Positions 8,687-17,890 are shown, counted from the stretch's first letter. The stretch: 64,000 bases of DNA from Cellvibrio sp. PSBB023 (GCF_002007605.1 NZ_CP019799.1:1178001-1242000); one strand, 5' to 3'. The notes: generated by a model not told the origin, from the letters alone. Made by a program: numbers and translations.

Positions 8687-11512
8687 TTATAGCTTGGCGC
8701 GAATACCAAAGGTGTAAAGTGCACCTGTGTCTTCAAAACCGATGAACTGGTTTTTGTAGCGGCCATATTTATTAACCGTTTCACCGGTAACGTTGCTGCC
8801 TTCCATAAACACAGTAATCTTGTCGGTGAAATCGTAACTTGCGCTCACATCGATTGCGCCATAGGCATCATAGTGGACAGGCTCACTGCTTGGCCCATTA
8901 GATACGCGACCAAGGAATTCAGTACGGTAGTTATAGGCAACACGCAATTGCAGGCCATCTCTATCGTAGAAAACCGTAGCATTTCCAGTATCGCTAATAC
9001 CTGGCAACGCAAATCGTTGTGTTGCACCGGCTGCGCTGAGTGACGCATCGCTATTCACGAAGGTGTAGTTAGCGGCAAAACCAAAACCGTTATCAAACAC
9101 ATGAGTCCAGTTAAGTTCAGCGCCCTCAATAGTGGCAGATTCACCATTTTGTGGACGCGTAACCGTAAAGGTTCGCCAATCAGGATCTTCAACCGAGATG
9201 CCTTCAAATGTTTCAGGCAAGCTCATGGTCACAATAAAATCATCGATATCTTTTTTGTACAAAGCGACAGCAACCATATTTACATCGTCGTAGTAGTACT
9301 CAAATGACAAGTCCAGATTTTGCGAAACAAATGGTTTGAGATTCGGGTTATTACCGCGTGCTGTGCGTACTGAAGTCGTCGTGGTACCGTATGATGTGTA
9401 TGGAGCCAGCGCAGTCAATGTTGGGCGAGTCAATGTCTCGCTGAACGCTGCACGGATATAAAAATCATCAGTCACTTCAAGGCGTGCATTGAATGATGGC
9501 AACCAATTGTCGTAATCATTTTTCAATGCAACGGCAGTGCCAGCTTCATCCGCAAACTCTTGCACCAACCAGGGTGATGGTGGCCTGCCCGGCTCCGCGG
9601 CTTCACGTTCAAGGCCGACTAATACTTGCGTAGTGCCTGATGAGGTTAATGCAGTATCGGTGTAACGCACACCACCGGATAAATGCAGCGGCATTGTAAA
9701 AAATTCAGTTTCAGACGCAGCCTCTACATAAAAGGACGTAACATTTTCTTCTATGGTGGATGAGTCATTGGATTTAACGGCATCCCAACTATTGCCGTTA
9801 GCAATAAACGCTTCTTTTGATGCTATACCCGCTGGTGTATCCGCTCTGGTGCGGCCGTCAATGTTTTCTGCCATCCAATTGCGGTACGCAACAGGATCAA
9901 TCATATAGACATCGCCGTTTAATCCACCAAATACATTACCCGGTTTAAAAACACCTTTAATAATGGAGTCAGTATCCATGACTTGCTGGGTTGCAAGGCC
10001 GTGGTACATCCGACGAATCAGGTCAGGTGTTTTCCAGTATTCAGTTATTTTTTCTGCGACTGTATTGTTAGCACCAAACTTCACTTGAGAGAGGAATGAG
10101 TCAACGGGTGACCACTCAACATCAACTTTGAACTCGTGATTTTTGGCTTTGTTGTAAATACCATCATTCGAGTTAATACGCGCACGCAAATCTTTCATAT
10201 TTGCGCTGCCCATTTCCGGTGTTATGGCTACGGGATCAGCGTATTCCAGAGTTGGAATACCACCATTGGAGGTCATGATGTATCCGGGCCTATCCAAAAA
10301 CTCCACGATGTACAAACGATCCAGCCCGCGGTTGTCGAGAATTGCATCAGACATGGAAATATCGGCGATCATTTTCCATTCGTCAGAAATATCCCAAGCT
10401 GCATTTAAACCACCCACATTGGATTCTGTGGGGCGCTCGGTGGTGGTCAGCAAATGTGCGTAACCTGTGATGTTGTAACCGGCATCGTACCCGTGATTAA
10501 TTACGTTGTAGAAACCGTTTTCATCAACATGATTGAGTGGTGATAAGGTCGGTGCCCACATATAGGAACCGGTGGAATATTTTGAGGTAGATGAATCATA
10601 TTTTGAGTGGATGATATCGGCAGTTAATACCAAGTCATCCGTTGCTTGTAATTGAAGTACCAGATTGCCGCCAAGGCGCTCACGGGTTTCATTGGTCACA
10701 CCGGCATACAAACTTTGGATACGATAAGTATCCTCTTCCAAACCATCGCCCGAGTATGCGTAGCCGCCAGCCCAACCTTGCGATGGATTGGTAAATTTTA
10801 GAAAAGGCTCTTCAATTGTTTTGGAAATGTGTTCATTTTCAACGGTGTACTTTGCGCTTGAGCGTTCCTGATAAGTAATAGAAGCAAGCACACCAAACTT
10901 TTCATCATTGAATGTGTTACTTACCACAAAGGATGCCTGGGGGCTGGTATCTTCACTGTTTTCTTCGTACATGCCTTTGATGCTGCCGGCCGCGTGAAGC
11001 CCATCAAAATCAAATGGACGAGCAGTAACAATATTGATCGTACCTCCCAAACCACCCTCTTTTAAGCCGGGATTGGAGGTTTTAAATACATCGACTGTAC
11101 GCACCAGTTCGGAAGCCAGGGTATCGAAGCTGAAAGCGCGGTCTTCGTTTTCAGTGGCCGGTGAGCGACCATTGATCAGTACGGCACTGAAATCTGGCCC
11201 AAGCCCACGGATACTCACAAAGCGTCCTTCACCGCCTGCACGGTCAATCGCAACACCGGGAATGCGCTGTAGTGAGTCGGCAATATTGTTATCGGGGAAT
11301 TTACCCAAATCCTCTGCTGTAATGCTGTCGGTTACCAAATTTGAATTGCGTTTCTTATCAATGCTGCGACCTAAGCTGGCGGCAATACCGGTGACTACGA
11401 CCTCTTCTATATCACCACCTGTGGTTGAGTCCGCTGCCTGAGCACTACCCAATGCCAGGGTCGATGTCATAGCGGCAACCACTGCCAGCGACATTCTTGA
11501 CTTGATGAACAT
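8687..11512 (-). CDS. TonB-dependent outer-membrane receptor (TIGR01782-type, oligosaccharide uptake)
   Basis: This 941-residue protein has a signal peptide (to about A-Q-A-A-D, residue 28), a TonB-box-like segment I-E-E-V-V-V-T-G (about 35-42) and a plug domain (about 55-170). The plug shows I-A-D-S-L-Q-R-I-P-G-V-A-I-D-R and I-R-G-L-G-P-D-F, then a 22-strand-type barrel ending in K-L. The plug wording fits the large Xanthomonas/Caulobacter receptor subfamily used for plant and chitin oligosaccharides rather than siderophores. No STN domain is present. A strong GAGGAGG ribosome site precedes the ATG. As first gene of the minus-strand locus with GH20 and CBM32 proteins, it probably imports chito-oligosaccharides. 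Confidence 0.9.
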   Translation of the reverse strand: MFIKSRMSLAVVAAMTSTLALGSAQAADSTTGGDIEEVVVTGIAASLGRSIDKKRNSNLVTDSITAEDLGKFPDNNIADSLQRIPGVAIDRAGGEGRFVSIRGLGPDFSAVLINGRSPATENEDRAFSFDTLASELVRTVDVFKTSNPGLKEGGLGGTINIVTARPFDFDGLHAAGSIKGMYEENSEDTSPQASFVVSNTFNDEKFGVLASITYQERSSAKYTVENEHISKTIEEPFLKFTNPSQGWAGGYAYSGDGLEEDTYRIQSLYAGVTNETRERLGGNLVLQLQATDDLVLTADIIHSKYDSSTSKYSTGSYMWAPTLSPLNHVDENGFYNVINHGYDAGYNITGYAHLLTTTERPTESNVGGLNAAWDISDEWKMIADISMSDAILDNRGLDRLYIVEFLDRPGYIMTSNGGIPTLEYADPVAITPEMGSANMKDLRARINSNDGIYNKAKNHEFKVDVEWSPVDSFLSQVKFGANNTVAEKITEYWKTPDLIRRMYHGLATQQVMDTDSIIKGVFKPGNVFGGLNGDVYMIDPVAYRNWMAENIDGRTRADTPAGIASKEAFIANGNSWDAVKSNDSSTIEENVTSFYVEAASETEFFTMPLHLSGGVRYTDTALTSSGTTQVLVGLEREAAEPGRPPSPWLVQEFADEAGTAVALKNDYDNWLPSFNARLEVTDDFYIRAAFSETLTRPTLTALAPYTSYGTTTTSVRTARGNNPNLKPFVSQNLDLSFEYYYDDVNMVAVALYKKDIDDFIVTMSLPETFEGISVEDPDWRTFTVTRPQNGESATIEGAELNWTHVFDNGFGFAANYTFVNSDASLSAAGATQRFALPGISDTGNATVFYDRDGLQLRVAYNYRTEFLGRVSNGPSSEPVHYDAYGAIDVSASYDFTDKITVFMEGSNVTGETVNKYGRYKNQFIGFEDTGALYTFGIRAKL

Positions 11513-12092
11513 AACAGTGTCCTCCTCGGACCTTTTTCTTGTTGGTCTTATCTCTCTATGGCAGCGTGGTCTTGTTTATGGCCCGATCAACCAAACACAG
11601 GATCTCTCATTCCGGTGCAGGCAGGCTTGTCCGTTGCAAATCCCGAGCCCAGCTATATTCCCTTGTAATGACTATCAACCGAGGCATTGTTTTTTTGCTT
11701 GCTCGCCAAGGCTAGATACCGTTTTGGATATCTTGTGGGCCCATGATTACTGACTGCACATTAGCTGTCGCTTCACTTTGGCGCCCCACGAAAAATGCGC
11801 CGACTCAGTTTTGACGAAAAAGCGAATCGCAACTTACCTCATTGATTTATATGGATTTTTTATTGGCAAAGCGGCTAGTTGAATATCAGTAGGGCTCATT
11901 TTTTATCGCCATGCACCAATCACCAAGGCTCAATATACGGCGATAGGTTGAGCTCAACACCAGCCCTACTAAAAGTCGTACCCGATATTTGTTGGATGTG
12001 TCCGGGGATATATTGAAATACGAGAAGAGGAATAAATGGAGAAAGCAGAAGGAGCCAGCATTAGCGAAAATGATCGGTTTTTGATCTCAATA
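11513..12092. other. 580-bp intergenic region upstream of the receptor gene
   Basis: I see no convincing gene here. A weak minus-strand promoter candidate is TTGATA (complement of 11673-11678) with TATAGC (complement of 11652-11657); the spacer is only 15 bases. Nested inverted repeats at 11888-11970 are listed separately. A short plus-strand frame at 12036 has a good ribosome site but mostly runs antisense to the permease gene. Confidence 0.5.
11888..11970. ncRNA. Candidate structured RNA or regulatory element (nested inverted repeats)
   Basis: A 9-bp outer pair AGTAGGGCT/AGCCCTACT (11888-11896 with 11962-11970) encloses a 7-bp inner pair TATCGCC/GGCGATA (11904-11910 with 11939-11945). Between the two right-hand arms lies a perfect 12-base palindrome GTTGAGCTCAAC (11947-11958). 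All arms are perfect and could form a three-stem junction on either strand. It lies about 375 bases upstream of the receptor start. I recognise no known family. A riboswitch, small RNA or DNA-binding site are all possible. Confidence 0.4.
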
Positions 12093-12800
12093 CTAATCTT
12101 TCAAATACCAATCATCGCGATAGGTTTTAACCAGATCCGGGTAAAGCACCGTCATCACCGTGGCCAACAAACCATTCACAAAACCTTCGGGAAAGGTCAT
12201 CAACAGGAAGACGAAAAAATGTTCGCGGGTGTTGGATAAGTGTATGTCACTGCCGGTTAGCGCAAATAAAACCAGCGCCGTAACACCGACCAACAAACAA
12301 CTGAGCATGGCTCCAAAGAATCCGACACCCCAAAAATAGGTGAATGGATTCTTGAATTTCCAGCGATCCACCAGCCACAGTACACACCAGGCCCAACTGG
12401 CTGGCACTATGACACTGAGGCAAAAATCCACCGGCCAGGTGGTTAAATCAAATTGTGCCAATGCCATATCCCAATCCATGTGCAGCGCTCGCAATGGCAG
12501 TTGGTAGCATTCCAGCACTATGAGCGCAGAAGCACCTATTAGCAGCGCAAAACTCCAACCAAACACCATTGTGGTGACCGTCATCAACAGCGGATGTATG
12601 GCCAGTGTCGCTCGCACTTCAACTTGCAATAACCACAAGAGCGCCAGCGCCAACACACTGGCAAATAAAATGTGCTGGCGTGTTTGACTGACCAGCAACT
12701 GCGACCAGGGAGCATGACGTATGGCAAGCCATAGCATGGGCACACTAATGGCCGTTGCCAGCCAAAACAATGCGCTATTGGGCGGTAACAACAGGTTCAT
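12093..12800 (-). CDS. CbiM-like energy-coupling-factor transporter membrane protein
   Basis: This 235-residue protein has about six hydrophobic helices and a long M-T-F-P-E-G-F-V-N-G-L-L stretch near the C-terminus. The pattern fits the CbiM-like ECF ABC transporter permease family, whose classical members take up Co2+ or Ni2+. Stand-alone copies like this are common in pseudomonads and relatives with no ATPase gene beside them, and their substrate is not settled. It follows the HIT gene by 16 bases on the same strand, and a GGTGA ribosome site precedes the ATG. The family call is moderate and the substrate is unknown. Confidence 0.65.
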   Translation of the reverse strand: MNLLLPPNSALFWLATAISVPMLWLAIRHAPWSQLLVSQTRQHILFASVLALALLWLLQVEVRATLAIHPLLMTVTTMVFGWSFALLIGASALIVLECYQLPLRALHMDWDMALAQFDLTTWPVDFCLSVIVPASWAWCVLWLVDRWKFKNPFTYFWGVGFFGAMLSCLLVGVTALVLFALTGSDIHLSNTREHFFVFLLMTFPEGFVNGLLATVMTVLYPDLVKTYRDDWYLKD

Positions 12801-12816
12801 AGGTCACCATAGGCGA

Positions 12817-13236
12817 TTACAGCTGCGACTCCGAATGCCCTTGCTGTTGCAGTACAGCGCGAATTCTGGCGGCAGTTTGTTTCAAGGTTTCGGCATCGGC
12901 ATTTTTGGCAGAGGCAAAACTCAAATCGTCCATGGAATCCATTGGCACCACATGGATGTGGGTGTGAGGCACTTCCAGCCCTGCGATCATCATCCCTACC
13001 CGCGTGGCTGGATAGGCCACCTTTAACGCATTGCCGATTTTGGAGCTAACCTGCATCACATGCGCAGCAAGATCCAGCGGCATATCGGTCCATTGATCAA
13101 TCTCTTCCCGGGGGATCACCAGTACATGGCCCTGGCGAATAGGCTGGATGGTCAAAATGGCGACCGCCTTGTCATCTTGCCAGACGAAATTACCGGGAAT
13201 TTTCCCATCCATAATTAAACTGAATACGCTAGCCAT
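12817..13236 (-). CDS. HIT family nucleotide-binding hydrolase
   Basis: This 139-residue histidine-triad protein carries the signature P-H-T-H-I-H-V-V-P near residues 112-120, where the middle histidine would be the nucleophile. Earlier motifs A-I-L-T-I-Q-P and G-H-V-L-V-I-P-R-E-E are typical of the fold. Family members hydrolyse AMP-linked compounds such as adenosine phosphoramidates or dinucleoside polyphosphates. A GAGGAGG ribosome site lies just upstream of the ATG. It sits between the permease and an unrecognised gene on the same strand, probably one operon. Confidence 0.9.
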   Translation of the reverse strand: MASVFSLIMDGKIPGNFVWQDDKAVAILTIQPIRQGHVLVIPREEIDQWTDMPLDLAAHVMQVSSKIGNALKVAYPATRVGMMIAGLEVPHTHIHVVPMDSMDDLSFASAKNADAETLKQTAARIRAVLQQQGHSESQL

Positions 13237-13280
13237 GACTGCCTCCTCATTAAACGTTAATCATTAATTGCGCGATGTGA

Positions 13281-14123
13281 TTAATAAATAGCAACCCCGC
13301 GACGCAACATTTCGCGTGCGAGCATGTCATCTACCTGATGAATATTTTCATCGCGGAATTCAATATAAGCCACTTTGTATTTTTTATAGAGCTGGTGCTT
13401 TTCCAGCTCATCACTAATAACAGCCGCGCGATTCTGTTCCTGCCCCAACTGATCGGCCCAGCACTCAACGCAGAGCGCTAGCTCGGGCAAATAAAAATCG
13501 GCAGTGGCGCTGTCTGCATCCCATTGCAGGCGATAATCCCGTGCATGGATGGTGCGCGTCAGGTACAGCCAGTTATCAATACGGCGCTGCATTGCATTAT
13601 TGACGCGGTGCCCATCCATTGTTGTCTGTGTGCTGACGTGCTCATCGCCCACTATCTGCAGCAGTGCAGTAATTAACTCCGGATCATCCAACAGGGTTTC
13701 TGGCCAAGTGACAAAAGGTACGCCCGATTCTGCTTCCTGCTGTTGGCCACCCACTTTTTTGCCGTGCTCGGTCAAATGCCAACCACGGACATAGCGACGA
13801 ATCAGTCCTTTTTCTGCCAACAGTAGGTTTACAAGGCGCGCGGGAATATCCCATTTGTGTGCAAGGTTTGTTGCACTGAGCGGCGCTTCCGGTAGCAATG
13901 TTAATAAATGGTGATGCTGGATAGATTCAGGCCAGGCAATGTATTCACCAAACTTGGGGTGATTCACATAGATCCCACCTTCAAACTTGCCTTTTTCGGT
14001 CAATTGCCAATGATTGTCTACCTTGACGATCCAGCCGCCGCTGGTAAGCAGCACAAACAGCTCTTTACTTTCTTTGCCGATCAGGCGCGCCAGCGCGGTT
14101 GTCGAAATATGCCGTTCAGCCAT
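13281..14123 (-). CDS. Unrecognised protein: two internal repeats plus nuclease-like C-terminal domain
   Basis: The 280 residues begin with two copies of a unit of about 57 residues (9-65 and 86-143). Each has L-L-x-x-x-G-x-I, W-x-L-T-E-x-G-K-x-x-G-G and W-P-E at matching places, like a winged-helix DNA-binding repeat. The C-terminal part (about 175-280) has D-F-Y-L-P-E-L followed by C-V-E-C-W (Asp209, Glu220) and later K-K-Y-K. This resembles the D-F-Y-L-P...I-E-x-W form of PD-(D/E)xK nuclease-like domains, although the usual E-x-K lysine is not in place. A DNA-binding role is inference. An AGGA site precedes the ATG, and the gene heads a probable operon with the HIT and permease genes. Confidence 0.65.
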   Translation of the reverse strand: MAERHISTTALARLIGKESKELFVLLTSGGWIVKVDNHWQLTEKGKFEGGIYVNHPKFGEYIAWPESIQHHHLLTLLPEAPLSATNLAHKWDIPARLVNLLLAEKGLIRRYVRGWHLTEHGKKVGGQQQEAESGVPFVTWPETLLDDPELITALLQIVGDEHVSTQTTMDGHRVNNAMQRRIDNWLYLTRTIHARDYRLQWDADSATADFYLPELALCVECWADQLGQEQNRAAVISDELEKHQLYKKYKVAYIEFRDENIHQVDDMLAREMLRRGVAIY

Positions 14124-14276
14124 GATTCAATCCTGTAAAAATATGCAACCAACACCCCATAAACAGGGCGACGAGTGTACCCCCCGACGCCCTCACAAAA
14201 CAGTCATGCCGCCTTCAATTGTGCCAACCCATTTGAATAATCCAGCGGTATTTTGCGACATGCATCAAATTTAACT

Positions 14277-14304
14277 GGCCTTGCGGCGGCCAAGTCCCTA
14301 TAAT
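14277..14304 (+). promoter_or_regulatory. Candidate deaD promoter
   Basis: A perfect TATAAT -10 hexamer lies at 14299-14304. The -35 region is weak: TGGCCT at 14277-14282 has 16-base spacing. It lies about 550 bases upstream of the deaD start, which would give a very long leader. Confidence 0.4.
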
Positions 14305-14331
14305 CTGCGCACTTTCAGTGACCCCCTTCCT

Positions 14332-14515
14332 TGATCGTGAATGTCTTGCCGGGGTAATGCTGAACAGACGGATGTCTGAGGGCTGCCGGTTTACCACTAA
14401 GGTAACTATTCACGCTGATCGATTCTGCTACACAATCTATTCAGCCTGCCCCAAAGTATACAATCGGTTATGCAATACGGATGTTGTGGATTGTAGCTGT
14501 GTCTGCTTTGCAGAC
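14332..14515 (+). ncRNA. Candidate structured 5' leader of deaD
   Basis: Several perfect stems fall in the region between the candidate promoter and deaD. A 7-bp outer pair CGTGAAT/ATTCACG (14336-14342 with 14408-14414) encloses a hairpin CAGAC-GGAT-GTCTG (14365-14378). TTACC at 14391-14395 can pair with GGTAA at 14353-14357 or with GGTAA at 14401-14405, so two folds exclude each other. A further hairpin GTCTGC-TTT-GCAGAC lies at 14501-14515. Escherichia coli deaD also has a long, regulated leader, so a cold-responsive leader is a reasonable inference. The rest of the 14124-14854 interval shows no gene. Confidence 0.4.
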
Positions 14516-14854
14516 TACGCGGGAATTTGTTGATTAAATCGCTTTTTATGATTGCCCTTGTGCCCTGACTCACACGAGTTATTTTCACAGGCATCTCACA
14601 GGCACTTAACGCCTGGTATGTAGTTCATACGCATAGCGATCCAATCATCGCTCCCACTTTATTGTGTTTGCCCATTCACTATTGCCCCATGGTTTCGATG
14701 TGTATTTTTACGCATAGATTTGTTGGCGATGACTTTTGCAAACACCCTTTTAGAAATTATAAGAATCAAACCGTAAACCGCTGGTACAGTTCACAAACTG
14801 TTTCACTGGCATGGTTTGCGCTTGATTATCATGTTTACTCAAACAGGTTATTAC

Positions 14855-16657
14855 ATGTCTGAAACTATTATGTTTGCCGATTTAGCCCTTTCTGAACCCG
14901 TTATGCGCGCCATCCAAAAGGTGGGCTACGAACAACCATCACCTATTCAAGCTGCTGCAATTCCCGTGTTGCTCGCAGGTGGCGATATTTTAGGTATGGC
15001 TCAGACCGGCACCGGTAAAACAGCGGCATTTGCATTGCCTTTGTTGTCACGCATCGACACCAAACAAGCAGATCCACAAATTCTGGTATTGGCACCGACG
15101 CGTGAGCTCGCGATCCAAGTTGCCGAAGCCTTCCAAAAATACGCCAGTGAAATTCCTGGTTTCCATGTGCTGCCGATTTACGGCGGCCAGGATATGACAA
15201 GCCAGTTGCGTTCATTAAAACGCGGTGCTCACGTTGTTGTGGGCACACCAGGCCGCGTGATGGATCACCTGCGTCGCGGCAGCTTGAACCTCAATAATTT
15301 AAAAGCGCTGGTACTCGATGAAGCCGACGAAATGTTGCGTATGGGCTTTATTGATGACGTTGAGTGGATTTTGGAGCACACACCCAAAACCCGCCAGACT
15401 GCCCTTTTTTCCGCCACCATGCCGCGCGAAATTCGCCATGTGTGCAACAACTATTTGAACAACGCTACTGAAATTAAAATTGCCAGCAGCCAATCAACCG
15501 ACGCCAATATTGAGCAGGTTTATTGGATGGTTAGCGGCACCAACAAACTGGATGCACTTACCCGCATTTTGGAAGTTGAGCCCTTTGACGGCATGATTAT
15601 TTTTGTGCGCACCAAAACCGCTACCGTTGAACTGGCAGAAAAACTGGAAGCCCGTGGTTACTCTGCAGCAGCATTAAATGGTGACATGAACCAACAATTG
15701 CGTGAACGCACTATCGAGCGATTGAAGACCAATAAACTTGATATCGTTATCGCTACTGATGTTGCCGCACGCGGTATCGATGTTGAGCGCGTAAGCCACG
15801 TAGTGAATTACGATATTCCTTACGATTCAGAAGCCTATGTACACCGCATTGGCCGTACCGGCCGTGCTGGTCGTAGCGGTAAAGCCATTTTGTTTGTTGC
15901 GCCACGTGAAAAGCGCTTGCTTTATACCATCGAAAAAGCAACCAAAAAGCCAATCACGCTGATGGAATTGCCAAGTGGTGCGACGGTTACCAAGCATCGT
16001 ATTGATCAATTTACCCAACAAATTACCGATACCTTGAAAGAGCAATCAGACCTCAGCTTCTTCAATGATTTGTTGGCTGAGTTCAGCCATAAAAATGATG
16101 TATCGCCAGAAGAAATTGCCTCTGCCCTCGCCTACTTGTTACAGCGCGAGCGTCCATTGCAAGTGAAATTTACCGATGTGAAACCAGAGCGCGAGCGTAG
16201 CAGTCGCGATGAACGCGGTGGACGTGATGACCGTGGCAGCCGTGATCGTGGCCCACGTGAAGATCGCCCACGTCGTGAACGCAGCGATGAAAATATGGAT
16301 CGCTACCGCATTGAAGTGGGCCGCAACCATGAAGCTCGCCCTGGCGACATCGTTGGTGCAATTGCCAATGAAGCCGGTATTGAAAGCCGTTTCATTGGAC
16401 ACATTAAACTGCACGATGAGTTTTCAACCGTAGATTTACCCACAGGTATGTCAAAAGATATTTTGGCAAAACTGAAAAAAGTGCGCGTGCGTAATCGCCC
16501 ATTGGAAATCTCATTGGATACCGGCCCGCGCGGTGGCGATGATTTTAGCCGCAAGCCCAAGCGTGACTTTGGTCCACGTGAAGGCGGACGCGATAAGCCG
16601 CGTTTTGGTGAGCGCGATGGTAAAAAAACCAGCTTTCGCCCCAAGAAATCTGACTAA
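14855..16657 (+). CDS. deaD: DEAD-box ATP-dependent RNA helicase DeaD/CsdA
   Basis: This helicase of 600 residues unwinds structured RNA and assists ribosome assembly and mRNA decay, especially in the cold. Visible motifs are the Q motif around P-S-P-I-Q, A-Q-T-G-T-G-K-T (Walker A), P-T-R-E-L-A, D-E-A-D, S-A-T and H-R-I-G-R-T-G-R-A-G. After the two RecA-like domains comes a dimerisation/linker part, a basic Arg/Asp/Gly-rich stretch, a DbpA-type RNA-binding domain and a basic tail. I chose the ATG at 14855 (M-S-E-T-I-M-F-A-D-L) because an AGG lies upstream and homologues start there; a TTG 39 bases earlier adds no conserved residues. It is probably monocistronic, with a terminator directly after it. 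Confidence 0.93.
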   Translation: MSETIMFADLALSEPVMRAIQKVGYEQPSPIQAAAIPVLLAGGDILGMAQTGTGKTAAFALPLLSRIDTKQADPQILVLAPTRELAIQVAEAFQKYASEIPGFHVLPIYGGQDMTSQLRSLKRGAHVVVGTPGRVMDHLRRGSLNLNNLKALVLDEADEMLRMGFIDDVEWILEHTPKTRQTALFSATMPREIRHVCNNYLNNATEIKIASSQSTDANIEQVYWMVSGTNKLDALTRILEVEPFDGMIIFVRTKTATVELAEKLEARGYSAAALNGDMNQQLRERTIERLKTNKLDIVIATDVAARGIDVERVSHVVNYDIPYDSEAYVHRIGRTGRAGRSGKAILFVAPREKRLLYTIEKATKKPITLMELPSGATVTKHRIDQFTQQITDTLKEQSDLSFFNDLLAEFSHKNDVSPEEIASALAYLLQRERPLQVKFTDVKPERERSSRDERGGRDDRGSRDRGPREDRPRRERSDENMDRYRIEVGRNHEARPGDIVGAIANEAGIESRFIGHIKLHDEFSTVDLPTGMSKDILAKLKKVRVRNRPLEISLDTGPRGGDDFSRKPKRDFGPREGGRDKPRFGERDGKKTSFRPKKSD

Positions 16658-16675
16658 CTAATTGCCATGCCCAAC

Positions 16676-16710
16676 CAATAAAAAAGGACGCCTTGTTGCG
16701 TCCTTTTTTA
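16676..16710. terminator. Bidirectional terminator after deaD
   Basis: GGACGC and GCGTCC (16686-16691, 16698-16703) form a stem with a CTTGTT loop, flanked by an A-run on the left and a T-run on the right. It can therefore serve deaD on the plus strand and the 16743-17504 gene on the minus strand. Confidence 0.9.
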
Positions 16711-16742
16711 TTGGACTGTTATTCGGTTATCACCAGTTATTC

Positions 16743-17504
16743 TTATTCATCAAACCGCAACTTTCCATTTACCTGATCGTTGATCCGTTCCATCATTCGT
16801 TCAGAATCAGATTTTCCGCCACAGCTTGTCATGTACCAGTTTTGTGCCTCACCTGCTTTAGTCACAACAGATGAGCGTAAGCACTTTCCATTTCCCAACT
16901 CGACAACGGTAGCACCGGATGGATCCATATGGGTTTTAGGGCCAACATCTGCTCGCTGTAAATCCGGCTTGTTTTCTTCTGCTATCAGACGTTCGCGCAA
17001 GGCAGGGTTAAAGACATTGCGGCTAATGCTGTCTGTTTTTGGCGAGATACTGGTTGCATTGCGCTGATTATAAATTTCATGCATTTCATCGCGAGACAGG
17101 CTTGTAATAATTCGCGGCTTTTGTTCGACATTCGATAAGCTGTCATCAGGAGTTGTGGGCGCAGGCGCAGTCATCGCAGGAGCGTCTACCACAGGTGCAG
17201 CGACTTGCTCCGTATTATTTATTGCTACAGGCTCTTCCGATTTGGCAGCGGGCATGGAGGTCTCTTGTGGTGCCTCATAAACCCTGTTTAAGTTGAGGTG
17301 AATGCGTTTGGCTGGTGCGTATTGCGCAGGCTTCTCGACTTGCCACAGCAGTAGCAGGCTGTGGAGTAGAACAGAAACGAACAGCGCAACCAATAAATAA
17401 CCAATAGTAGAATTGGAGCGTAAGTCCGTCTCTAGCTCGGCAATGGATGAGCGCGTGAGATGGGAAAGATCAACTTCCCTGAAATGTGCTGGGTCAGCCA
17501 ACAT
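16743..17504 (-). CDS. Unrecognised single-span membrane protein
   Basis: The 253 residues begin with a cytosolic segment of about 33 residues, then one strongly hydrophobic helix (about 34-54, rich in Leu/Val), then a Pro/Ala-rich periplasmic linker (about 75-130). The soluble C-terminal part includes two cysteines (K-C-L-R-S-S and T-S-C-G-G-K) that could form a disulfide. The overall plan recalls TonB-like or other envelope-spanning proteins, but the C-terminal end has no TonB domain I recognise. It lies 74 bases downstream of the small 17579-17860 gene on the same strand. Function unknown. Confidence 0.7.
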   Translation of the reverse strand: MLADPAHFREVDLSHLTRSSIAELETDLRSNSTIGYLLVALFVSVLLHSLLLLWQVEKPAQYAPAKRIHLNLNRVYEAPQETSMPAAKSEEPVAINNTEQVAAPVVDAPAMTAPAPTTPDDSLSNVEQKPRIITSLSRDEMHEIYNQRNATSISPKTDSISRNVFNPALRERLIAEENKPDLQRADVGPKTHMDPSGATVVELGNGKCLRSSVVTKAGEAQNWYMTSCGGKSDSERMMERINDQVNGKLRFDE

Positions 17505-17578
17505 ACTTGTGAGCCTGAATTCGACGAAATGCGACCGAATCTAGACTCACAGGGCAATAAAAAGTTCAGTGCGTGAAG

Positions 17579-17860
17579 TTACTCATCAAACATTTGAATC
17601 ATGTAACCATCTTTCATGGCTTCTGCCATCGCTTTGTCGGCCGCAATGACTCGCGGGTCGCTAGTGAGATTGCTGGGCACCAGTTTGCGGTTTTCAATGT
17701 CGATCTCGGTAAAACCGGCACGCATTAAATACAGCTTACACAGATGTTCAGCACCAAATAAATCTTTGAAGTTGATGTATACAATAAAAGGCACCATCTG
17801 CCCTTCTTTAATATCATCAAATGCTTTTTTAGCGCGGCCATTGGCAGAAAAGATATACAT
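17579..17860 (-). CDS. Small unrecognised protein downstream of rapA
   Basis: This 93-residue soluble, slightly acidic protein begins M-Y-I-F-S-A-N-G-R-A and has no signal peptide or membrane helix. A central hydrophobic strand (V-P-F-I-V-Y-I-N-F-K-D) and a helix-rich C-terminus (A-A-D-K-A-M-A-E-A-M-K-D-G-Y) are visible. An AAGG ribosome site lies 7 bases upstream of the ATG. It starts 30 bases after the rapA stop and is probably co-transcribed with it. I do not recognise the family. Confidence 0.7.
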   Translation of the reverse strand: MYIFSANGRAKKAFDDIKEGQMVPFIVYINFKDLFGAEHLCKLYLMRAGFTEIDIENRKLVPSNLTSDPRVIAADKAMAEAMKDGYMIQMFDE

Positions 17861-17890
17861 ATATTTTTACCTTATGTTGTTGCATCCGGA

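Noticed and set aside
12036..12239. Plus-strand frame of 67 codons with a good AGAGGA ribosome site
   Set aside because: Most of it is antisense to the permease gene, and the sequence has no family-like pattern; it is probably a chance frame.
14816..14854. Upstream TTG start for deaD
   Set aside because: It adds 13 residues with no conservation; the ATG at 14855 has a better ribosome site and matches helicase N-termini.
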